Source of the DNA: DAOUEX01 sp034430235
GTDB taxonomy: Bacteria; Chloroflexota; Anaerolineae; UBA2200
DNA length: 64,000 nt
NCBI GenBank assembly: GCA_964478075.1
Contig: CAYZGO010000006.1
Coordinates: 1 to 64,000 of the forward strand
Direction of reading: 5' to 3'
The stretch's first letter is position 1, and each line of letters opens with the position of its first letter. The notes under the pieces are model-generated. The model had not been told where the DNA came from. It ran no database searches and worked only from the letters and a program-made list of their open reading frames with translations. Positions 42,408 through 49,541 of this stretch are shown one piece after another. A program made the translations under genes and the position numbers.

Positions 42408-42411
42408 CCAA

Positions 42412-43101
42412 GTGACGCAAGCATCAGAGGTCAGGATCAAGATCAAAGGATCGCGCAAAGGGCTGTCCATCACCCTGGGTGAAGGTGACTGGCAGGAACT
42501 GTTGCCCGAACTGGATGGGCGTTTGTGTCAGGCAGACGCGTTTTTCCAGGGCAGCCGCGTTAACCTGCGCACTGGCAAGCGGAACATAGACCAGAAAGAA
42601 CTGAAAGATCTAATCAACGTGTTGGTGAGCCACGATATCGAACTGGTTTCTGTGCAGACTGCATCCGAGTTCACCGCTGAAGCAGCACGGGACTTGGGAC
42701 TGAGACTGGCACTGCCCGAAGCTGCTAGTGCTCACCCGGAAGTCCTGGCGTTGGCCGAACAAGGGATCAGCGAGGGCCTGTTGATACGCCGCACGCTGCG
42801 CTCGGGGCAATCGCTCCGGCACCCCGGGCACGTGGTTGTCATTGGCGACGTTAACCCTGGCGCAGAAGTCATCGCTGGCGGCAACGTAGTGGTGTGGGGT
42901 AAATTGCGCGGGTTGGCGCACGCTGGTGCCATGGGCGACGACGAAGCCATTGTATGCGCCCTGGAACTGACACCCACCCAACTGCGCATCGGCAGCTACA
43001 TTGCGGTATCGCCTGACGAAAAGACAGGCAAAGATATGCAACCAGAAATCGCCTCCGTACGCGACGGCCGAATTGTGGCTGAACCTTGGAGCGCCAAATA
43101 G
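42412..43101 (+). CDS. minC: Septum site-determining protein MinC
   Basis: 229 residues from the GTG at 42412 (GGAGAT upstream); the longer open frame overlaps mrdA and lacks homology. The N-terminal domain (~1-105) inhibits FtsZ assembly; the C-terminal beta-helix (~125-229) has RRTLRSGQSLRHPGHVVVIGDVNPGAEVIAGGNVVVWGKLRG, the MinD-binding part. Confidence 0.93.
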   Translation: MTQASEVRIKIKGSRKGLSITLGEGDWQELLPELDGRLCQADAFFQGSRVNLRTGKRNIDQKELKDLINVLVSHDIELVSVQTASEFTAEAARDLGLRLALPEAASAHPEVLALAEQGISEGLLIRRTLRSGQSLRHPGHVVVIGDVNPGAEVIAGGNVVVWGKLRGLAHAGAMGDDEAIVCALELTPTQLRIGSYIAVSPDEKTGKDMQPEIASVRDGRIVAEPWSAK

Positions 43102-43133
43102 AGCGCGCGGTCGCAGAAAGGAATGGGGCAACA

Positions 43134-43934
43134 ATGCCGGGTACAGTAATCACCATCACTTCGGGAAAGGGCGGCGTGGGCAAGACGACCATCACTGCCA
43201 ATCTGGCAGTTGCACTGGCGCTGCTGGGACGGCACGTGACGGCCATTGACGCAGACATTGGGCTCCGCAACCTGGATGTAGCCATGGGCCTGGAGAGTCG
43301 CATCATCTACGACATCGTGGACGTGGTCGAGGGGCGCTGTCACTTATGTCAGGCACTTATCCGTGACAAGCGTCTATCAGGCTTGCATCTGCTTCCCGCT
43401 TCCCAAACACACAACAAGACAGCCATCAATCGTGAAGATATGACGGCCATCTCTCAAGAACTGAGGGCCGATAACGATTTTGTTCTCATAGATTCACCTG
43501 CAGGCATCGAACGCGGCTTTGAGAACGCCATCGCCGCCGCGGACGAAATCATCATCGCTACTACACCAGAGATCGCAGCCGTGCGCGATGCCGATCGGAT
43601 TATTGGACTGATTGAGGCGGCTGGCAAGGGGCCTGGACGGTTGATTATCAATCGCATCAAACCAGCCATGGTGAAACGCGGCGATATGCTGGACACCTTT
43701 GACGTGATTGAGTTCCTGGCTATCGAACTGCTGGGAGTCATTCCAGAAGATGAGGCGGTAATTGTCTCCGCCAACAGGGGCATACCGATCGCTTCCGAGC
43801 AAAGCGCGCAGGCCAGCTGGGCTTTTCACAACATTGCCCGCCGGCTTGTAGGCGAGAAAGTGCCCTTCATGCCCCTCTTTGAGGAACACGAAGGCATATT
43901 GAGCCGCCTGCGACGTTTCCTCGGCTTGAAGTAG
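43134..43934 (+). CDS. minD: Septum site-determining ATPase MinD
   Basis: 266 residues from the ATG at 43134. The deviant Walker A is TSGKGGVGKTTITANL; DADIGLRNLDVAMGLE, FVLIDSPAGIE and a C-terminal amphipathic membrane helix (LSRLRRFLGLK) complete the MinD pattern. It recruits MinC to the membrane and is released by MinE. Confidence 0.96.
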   Translation: MPGTVITITSGKGGVGKTTITANLAVALALLGRHVTAIDADIGLRNLDVAMGLESRIIYDIVDVVEGRCHLCQALIRDKRLSGLHLLPASQTHNKTAINREDMTAISQELRADNDFVLIDSPAGIERGFENAIAAADEIIIATTPEIAAVRDADRIIGLIEAAGKGPGRLIINRIKPAMVKRGDMLDTFDVIEFLAIELLGVIPEDEAVIVSANRGIPIASEQSAQASWAFHNIARRLVGEKVPFMPLFEEHEGILSRLRRFLGLK

Positions 43935-44028
43935 TGTTGATTCCGCTGAACGACCAGCCGGCATTGGGCACGGGGCCAGGCTGGCAATCATTTGCGGCGC
44001 AGCCGCGTATTACAGGATGGGGGAAAAC

Positions 44029-44307
44029 ATGAACATCCTTTCCAGGCTATTCGGCAAATATCGTAAACCCAGCAAAGTGGTCGCTAAGGAACGGCTTCGC
44101 CTGGTGCTCATCCACGATCGCTCTGGCATTCCGCCCGAGTTGCTGAACATCATAAAGAATGAGATCATCACTATCATCTCCAAACACGTGAGAGTAGATC
44201 GTGAGGGCATTGAGATAAACCTCTCCCACACTAAGGGTCGTACCAAGCTCGTGGCTAACATCCCCATAGTGAGTGCGCGCCGTGGCCATACTGCTGACCA
44301 CAGGTAA
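44029..44307 (+). CDS. minE: Cell division topological specificity factor MinE
   Basis: 92 residues from the ATG at 44029, where GGGGGAA lies five bases upstream; an ATG four codons earlier is possible. MNILSRLFGKYRKPS is the membrane-targeting start, KVVAKERLRLVLIHDRSGIPPELLNIIKNEII the anti-MinCD region. It stimulates the MinD ATPase. Confidence 0.92.
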   Translation: MNILSRLFGKYRKPSKVVAKERLRLVLIHDRSGIPPELLNIIKNEIITIISKHVRVDREGIEINLSHTKGRTKLVANIPIVSARRGHTADHR

Positions 44308-44346
44308 ACGGCGACTAGCCGAGTAATGCCGTTGGAGTACTGATAC

Positions 44347-45456
44347 ATGAGAAAAAGGGTCTGGAGGAATTTCGACCCCCTCCTCCTGGTCATCGCAATA
44401 CTGATAGTCGGCATGGGTGTAGCCCTTGTCTACAGCGCGACGATTTCTACCGAGGGCGATAACGAACTGCTGGAGCGGAGCTTTATGCGGCAGATGCTAT
44501 TCGGGGCCAGTGGACTGCTCATCTTATTGCTCGCCTCAGCCATTGACTATCGCCTCCTGGGAAGCATTCATTGGCTCATCTACCTGCTGGTTCTTGGCAT
44601 CCTGGGCCTTGTCGTCGTTGCGGGACAGGCCGGCTTCGGAGCACGGAGTTGGCTGAGCCCACGGCGGGCAATACAGCCATCAGAGCTATCAAAAGTGCTC
44701 ATGATCGTGTTCCTGGCCAAGTACCTGGCTGACCGCGAAGAACAGATGCACGAACTGCGCTGGGGATTGTTCTCAGCAGCGCTTGTGATCCCGCCAGTGC
44801 TCCTGATCTATCGTCAACCTGACCTGGGCACCGCCCTGGTGCTGGCCGTCATCTGGATGGGCATGGTCTTTGCCGGGGGCATTCGCTTCCTGCACCTGGG
44901 TCTGCTGGGCATGGGAGCCGCTGCCGCTGCTCCTGCAATCTGGTTCTCTCTCCAGGACTATATGCAAGAGCGCATTATTGTCTTCCTGAACCCCGCCCGC
45001 GACGTGTCAGGGATGAGCTACAACGCACGACAGGCCCTGATCAGCATCGGCTCCGGAGGTTGGTTTGGCAAAGGCTTTCTGCATGGCACGCAGAGCCAGT
45101 TGTACTTTCTTCGTGTGCGACATACGGATTACGTGTTCTCCATGCTGTGCGAAGAGCTGGGCTTTGTGGGTGCCATGGTGCTGCTGCTGCTGTTGCTGAT
45201 CCTGCTCTGGCGCATCCTGCGCGCGGCCAGGCTAGCGCGCGACAGCTTTGGACGGCTTATCGCTTACGGTGTAGCGACTATGATCTTCTTCCAAAGCGCT
45301 GTCAATATCGCCGTGAATGTGAACCTTCTACCAGTAACTGGCCTGACGTTGCCTTTGGTCAGTTACGGGGGCAGTTCACTTTGGACTACTTTGCTCGGCC
45401 TCGGACTGGTGGAGAGCGTGGTCATGCGCCACAAGAAACTGGATTTCGGGGACTAG
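44347..45456 (+). CDS. rodA: Rod shape-determining peptidoglycan polymerase RodA (SEDS family)
   Basis: 369 residues with about ten membrane helices. SEDS signatures: QPSELSKVLMIVFLAKYLADRE, IYRQPDLGTALVLAVIWMGM, and NLLPVTGLTLPLVSYGGSSLW. With PBP2 it polymerises and cross-links lateral-wall peptidoglycan. It is the last gene of the mrdA-minCDE-rodA block; gltX begins 14 bp later. Confidence 0.95.
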   Translation: MRKRVWRNFDPLLLVIAILIVGMGVALVYSATISTEGDNELLERSFMRQMLFGASGLLILLLASAIDYRLLGSIHWLIYLLVLGILGLVVVAGQAGFGARSWLSPRRAIQPSELSKVLMIVFLAKYLADREEQMHELRWGLFSAALVIPPVLLIYRQPDLGTALVLAVIWMGMVFAGGIRFLHLGLLGMGAAAAAPAIWFSLQDYMQERIIVFLNPARDVSGMSYNARQALISIGSGGWFGKGFLHGTQSQLYFLRVRHTDYVFSMLCEELGFVGAMVLLLLLLILLWRILRAARLARDSFGRLIAYGVATMIFFQSAVNIAVNVNLLPVTGLTLPLVSYGGSSLWTTLLGLGLVESVVMRHKKLDFGD

Positions 45457-45470
45457 ACAGGGAAGTAAGA

Positions 45471-46946
45471 ATGTCCAAAGTACGGGTGCGTTACGCTCCA
45501 AGTCCAACTGGATACTTTCACGCCGGTGGCGTTCGCACTCTGCTCTTCAATTGGCTGTTCGCGCGGCGCCACGGCGGGCAATTCATCCTGCGCATCGAAG
45601 ACACCGACCGCACGCGCTATCAAGAGGAGGCGCTCTCGGACATGCTGGATGGTATGCGCTGGCTTGGTCTGGACTGGGACGAGGGGCCAGACGTGGGTGG
45701 GCCATACGCCCCCTACTTCCAGTCTCAACGTCTGCCCCTGTATCAGAAGTACGCACAGCAACTGGTCGAGGCAGGGCACGCCTACAAATGCTACTGCAGC
45801 CGCGCACGACTGAAGCAGATGCGTGAGGAGCAGCAGCAGCAGCGCGGAGAGCTCCCAGGCTATGATCGCCGCTGTCGGGAACTGACTGCCAGGGAGAGAG
45901 CCGAGAAAGAGACGCAGGGCATTGTTCCCGTGGTGCGGCTCAAAGTACCCCTCACTGGCGAGACTTCCTTCCACGACCTGATCCGCGGTGACATCCGTGT
46001 CAAGAACGGGCAGATGGACGATCTTGTGCTGCTCAAATCCGACGGCTTCCCCACCTACCACCTCGCAGTTGTGGTTGACGACCACGTGATGGAAATCTCG
46101 CACATCCTGCGCGCCGACGAGTGGATCCCAACCACGTTCCAACGGGTGCTGATATACCGCGCATTTGGCTGGACACCGCCACTGTATGCACACGTGCCAG
46201 TCATCCTGGACCCCGCCGGCAAGGGCAAGATGAGCAAACGCAAGACCGTTGGCACTGATGGGCGCGAATACAACGTTCTGATCCGCGACTTCCGCGCCGC
46301 AGGCTATCTGCCAGAAGCTCTATTCAACTTTCTGGCTCTGGTCGGCTGGTCCTACGACGACAAGACAGACATCCTGACGCGCGCGCAGATCATCAGTCAC
46401 TTTGACCTGGATCGCGTCAGCAAGTCAGCGGCCGCGTTCAGTTATGACAAATTAGACTGGATGAACGGCGTGTACATCCGTCAGTTGGACGTCGAGGACC
46501 TGGCTGCGCGCATTAAGCCATTCCTGGACAAAGCCAACGTGCGCGCCGATATGGACACTGTGCGGCGCATCACACCGCTCATCCAGGAGCGCATGGTCAA
46601 ACTAGCCGATGCCGTGGCGCTGACAGACTTTTTCTTCACAGATGAACTGCATTATGACCCTCAGCTGCTGATTCAGAAAAAGATGACAGCAGAGCAAACG
46701 CGCCAGGTGCTGGCCGAATCACACCAGGTGTTGAGTGCGCTGCCCACCTTTGATGAGGCGGCCATCGAAGAGGTGCTGCGCGCCAAGGCGGAGGAGATGC
46801 AGCTCAAAGCGCGGCAGTTCTTCGGCACGCTGCGCATCGCCACCACGGGCAAGAGGGTTGCGCCGCCATTGTTCGGCACGCTGGCCGTCTTGGGACGCAA
46901 CAAGGTGCTGGCGCGCATCGCGCGTGCACGTGAGATGCTGATGTGA
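45471..46946 (+). CDS. gltX: Glutamyl-tRNA synthetase
   Basis: 491 residues from the ATG at 45471; the frame is open far into rodA but homology begins here (VRVRYAPSPTGYFHAGGVRTLLFNWLFARRHGG). Other motifs: ILRIEDTDRTRYQEEAL, the cysteine/tyrosine insert CYCSRARLKQM...PGYDRRCREL and KMSKR (GKGKMSKRKTVG). The HIGH-equivalent reads HAGG in place of the common HIGG or HVGG. With glnS present, it probably charges only tRNA-Glu. Confidence 0.95.
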   Translation: MSKVRVRYAPSPTGYFHAGGVRTLLFNWLFARRHGGQFILRIEDTDRTRYQEEALSDMLDGMRWLGLDWDEGPDVGGPYAPYFQSQRLPLYQKYAQQLVEAGHAYKCYCSRARLKQMREEQQQQRGELPGYDRRCRELTARERAEKETQGIVPVVRLKVPLTGETSFHDLIRGDIRVKNGQMDDLVLLKSDGFPTYHLAVVVDDHVMEISHILRADEWIPTTFQRVLIYRAFGWTPPLYAHVPVILDPAGKGKMSKRKTVGTDGREYNVLIRDFRAAGYLPEALFNFLALVGWSYDDKTDILTRAQIISHFDLDRVSKSAAAFSYDKLDWMNGVYIRQLDVEDLAARIKPFLDKANVRADMDTVRRITPLIQERMVKLADAVALTDFFFTDELHYDPQLLIQKKMTAEQTRQVLAESHQVLSALPTFDEAAIEEVLRAKAEEMQLKARQFFGTLRIATTGKRVAPPLFGTLAVLGRNKVLARIARAREMLM

Positions 46947-46956
46947 GCAGGACAAC

Positions 46957-46985
46957 TTGCCAACCATCGTGACCTGTGGTAAAAT
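46957..46985 (+). promoter_or_regulatory. Promoter of the tRNA-Gln gene
   Basis: TTGCCA (46957-46962), 17 bases, TAAAAT (46980-46985), ending ten bases before the mature 5' end of the tRNA. Confidence 0.65.
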
Positions 46986-46995
46986 CGATCTGCGC

Positions 46996-47066
46996 TGGGG
47001 GATCGTCTAGCGGTAGGACGGCTGACTCTGGATCAGCAAACCGGGGTTCGAATCCCTGTCCCCCAG
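46996..47066 (+). tRNA. tRNA-Gln (anticodon CTG)
   Basis: 71 bases including the discriminator G. Acceptor arms TGGGGGA and TCCCCCA pair; D-arm GTCTAGCGGTAGGAC; anticodon stem GCTGA/TCAGC with loop CTCTGGA, giving anticodon CTG (reads CAG); T-arm CCGGGGTTCGAATCCCTG. CCA is not encoded. Confidence 0.95.
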
Positions 47067-47081
47067 CCTGAAGCGCCGAAT

Positions 47082-47117
47082 CCGGCTAGCGGACAAGACT
47101 CTGCTAGCCGGTTTTTC
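47082..47117 (+). terminator. Rho-independent terminator after tRNA-Gln
   Basis: CCGGCTAGC (47082-47090) and GCTAGCCGG (47103-47111), a perfect 9-bp stem with a 12-base loop, followed by TTTTTC. Confidence 0.88.
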
Positions 47118-47187
47118 GCTTACGACTGGTCAGCCACGCGGCGCTGGATGTTACCAAAATGCGGCGTACGGTTTTCCTTGGGGGCGA

Positions 47188-47285
47188 ACCCTCCCGCAGG
47201 TTCCGATGACGTGTTGAAGGCCCTTTTCAGACGCTCGACAGATCAGGAGAAAGCGGAAAGCGTTGCTAGCAACCTGCGGGAGGGT
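47188..47285. repeat. 15-base perfect inverted repeat with 68-base loop
   Basis: ACCCTCCCGCAGGTT (47188-47202) and its complement AACCTGCGGGAGGGT (47271-47285). It lies between the tRNA terminator and the next promoter. No ORF of note is inside. Confidence 0.7.
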
Positions 47286-47305
47286 CTGCTTGAATGTATC
47301 ACAGC

Positions 47306-47334
47306 TTTCCAAAGGGCGAACCGTGGTGTATAAT
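47306..47334 (+). promoter_or_regulatory. Promoter of the quinate-dehydrogenase-like/degV unit
   Basis: TTTCCA (47306-47311), 17 bases, perfect TATAAT (47329-47334). The GTG start follows 50 bases later. Confidence 0.6.
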
Positions 47335-47384
47335 CAGGCGGCAGGCAGGGGACAGAAGCACTTATCACTCCCAGGAGTTGCCTC

Positions 47385-48287
47385 GTGAAACGAGCCGTAA
47401 GCGTTAGCCTGGGAAGGCCCGCCCGCGACAAGCGGGTCGTTGCCACTTTCAAAGGCGTGCAGGTCAGCATCGAGCGCATTGGCACCGGCGGCGACGAGAA
47501 AAAGGCTCGCCGCTTGTTCGCCGAACTGGACGGCAAGGTTGATGTCCTGGCCGTGGGCGGCATAGACCTGTACGTATACCTGGATGGTCGCGACTACCCA
47601 ATACGCGCCGCTCTGAAGCTGGTGCAGGACGTTCACCAAACGCCCGTAGTTGATGGCCGTGTGCTCAAACGTACCATGGAGCGCCGCGTTTTCGAGTTGG
47701 CAGCGCCAGCGCTGGGAGGCATTCCTCATTTCCGCCGCGCTTTCATACCTTTCGGGACTGACCGTATAGGCATGGCCGAGGCTGTGACCGAAGTGGCCGA
47801 CGAAGTGGTCATCGGCGACCTCATGTTCGTCTTCGGCATCCCCATTGCTGTGCACGGCCTCGACCGTTTCCGCAAACTGGCTCGTATCCTATTGCCTGCC
47901 GTCGGATACCTTCCCATGTCCATGCTCCTGCCTCCTGGGACCAAGGAAGAGACACACCAGCCCAAGTTCCATCGCTACTGGATGGAGGCCGATCTGATCG
48001 CCGGCGACATGCACTACATACACAAGTACTCGCCTGATGACCTGACAGGCAAGACAGTCATCACTAACACGACCACCCCGGAGAACATCGAGCTGCTGCG
48101 AGCTCGCGGCGTGAGCAAAGTAATCACGATGATGCCGCGATACGAAGGCCGCTCTTTCGGCACCAACGTGATGGAAGCAGCCCTTACCGCCTATGCAGGC
48201 AAAGGCCGGCCTCTCACGGAAGCCGAGCTTGACGCCCTGGTTGACGAACTCGATCTCCGGCCCAGCGTGGAACAGCTCAACGACTAG
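47385..48287 (+). CDS. Quinate 5-dehydrogenase-like protein, intact copy
   Basis: 300 residues with a GTG start (AGGAG seven to eight bases upstream). The N-terminus MKRAVSVSLGRPARDKRV and the segment RIGTGGDEKKARRLFAELDGKVDVLAVGGIDLYVY match a conserved family usually annotated as quinate 5-dehydrogenase in Firmicutes and Chloroflexota; that activity is by annotation only. No clear Rossmann glycine motif is visible at the N-terminus. Followed by degV 172 bp downstream. A damaged second copy lies at 51910-52486. Confidence 0.65.
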   Translation: MKRAVSVSLGRPARDKRVVATFKGVQVSIERIGTGGDEKKARRLFAELDGKVDVLAVGGIDLYVYLDGRDYPIRAALKLVQDVHQTPVVDGRVLKRTMERRVFELAAPALGGIPHFRRAFIPFGTDRIGMAEAVTEVADEVVIGDLMFVFGIPIAVHGLDRFRKLARILLPAVGYLPMSMLLPPGTKEETHQPKFHRYWMEADLIAGDMHYIHKYSPDDLTGKTVITNTTTPENIELLRARGVSKVITMMPRYEGRSFGTNVMEAALTAYAGKGRPLTEAELDALVDELDLRPSVEQLND

Positions 48288-48683
48288 TCTCGCCTTCAGG
48301 AGGCGCTGGCGACTGAGTCACGTCTACTGCACCGCATTGCTTGGAGGTGATAGCAGATGCCACAGGGTACTGCGTCAAGCTCTAGAGTCAAGCACCCGTT
48401 TTTGTATCGTTCATCCCGCTCGACGGGACGGTAATCCGAGCAGGGAGGTTTAGCAATTGATGCACGAAGCACTAGACACGACTGTGCTCATAGACAGTAC
48501 TACCGTCATACCGGAAGAGCTGATAGAAGAACGTGGCGTTACCGTGATTCCCGTACCCATATATGCTGACGGGAAGGAGTACAGGGACGGAATTGACATC
48601 ACACCTGAAGAGTTCTATGCCATACTGGAAACATCCAAGCAGCGTCCGTCAACTGCAGTGCCTGGAATCGGAGAGTTCGTGTC
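47893..48683 (+). repeat. 791-bp exact duplicate, copy A
   Basis: Identical base for base to 52092-52882, covering the end of the quinate-dehydrogenase-like gene, the whole intergenic region and the first ~225 bases of degV. Similarity drops abruptly on both sides. Confidence 0.9.
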
Positions 48684-49419
48684 GTTTTACGATAGACTCC
48701 TTGAGAGATACAAGAAGATAGTTTATCCCACACCTAGTTCCAGGCTCACTGGGGTTTTCAACGCTGCAGTTCAAAGCGCAAAGCAAGTACAAGGTGCCAA
48801 GGTTATTGCCATTGATCCCCGTGAAGAATCTGCACAAGAATTATATGCTGTTTACTCCGATGATCCCCAACTAGAGGATAGGCTGGTTGAGATAGAAAGA
48901 TTGACCGGCCCGCTCATTGCCGTGATGAACACAGACTATGCTTCGGGGGCGGCCGGAATGATAGCGGGCGAAGCCATCCATGCTGTTCATGAGGGAAACC
49001 CTATTGATAAAGTCATTACCAGAATGATTGATGCCAAGAGGAAGACTGGCATCTATTTCGTGCTCAACACGCTTGAGTACGTAGTGGATAGAGTTGGCGA
49101 ACTACAAGCCTTCCTGGGCACCTTGTTAAAGATAAAACCTGTGCTAACGATGAGGAACGGCTACATCGTAGATGCGGCCAAGGTGAGAGGTGAACGGAAG
49201 GCTAGAGAGAGGATGATAGAGCTGGTCAAGGAGTGGGTGGGTGATAAGGAAGTAGATGTTTACGTATTGCATTCGTTGGCACTGCAGAAGGCACAGGATT
49301 TCCTGGAACAGATAAGAGGCGAACTGAACGTCAAAAGCTGGTATCTCGGTGACATCGGCTCTTCTGTCGGTAGATACACTGGCAGAGGGGGTTTGGCTAT
49401 AGTTTATAAATCTTGTTAA
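48460..49419 (+). CDS. DegV family fatty-acid-binding protein, copy A
   Basis: 319 residues from the ATG at 48460 (GGGAGG upstream). DegV/FakB fold: VLIDSTTVIPEELIEERGVTVIPVPI, the lipid-binding region RPSTAVPGIGEFVSFYDRLLE, YPTPSSRLTGVFNAAVQSA and a C-terminal GDIGSSVGRYTGRGGLAIVY. FakB proteins present fatty acids to FakA kinase; no fakA is in the window. It is a paralogue of 52659-53618 (about 90% identical beyond the exact tract). Confidence 0.9.
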   Translation: MHEALDTTVLIDSTTVIPEELIEERGVTVIPVPIYADGKEYRDGIDITPEEFYAILETSKQRPSTAVPGIGEFVSFYDRLLERYKKIVYPTPSSRLTGVFNAAVQSAKQVQGAKVIAIDPREESAQELYAVYSDDPQLEDRLVEIERLTGPLIAVMNTDYASGAAGMIAGEAIHAVHEGNPIDKVITRMIDAKRKTGIYFVLNTLEYVVDRVGELQAFLGTLLKIKPVLTMRNGYIVDAAKVRGERKARERMIELVKEWVGDKEVDVYVLHSLALQKAQDFLEQIRGELNVKSWYLGDIGSSVGRYTGRGGLAIVYKSC

Positions 49420-49541
49420 AGGTCTAGCACTTCGCCAAATTAACTATAATGGATGAGGGCAACTGAGCTGTCATCCAGCGTGAGACCAGCGTCAGGTACT
49501 GACCAACAAGTGGGAGATCTTACTCGAACCAGGAGGCGAAA

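Noticed and set aside
42301..42411. Extension of minC into mrdA
   Set aside because: Overlaps the mrdA 3' end and has no MinC homology; a GTG with a ribosome binding site lies at 42412.
45060..45470. 137-codon extension of gltX into rodA
   Set aside because: Shadow of rodA; the synthetase N-terminus begins at 45471.
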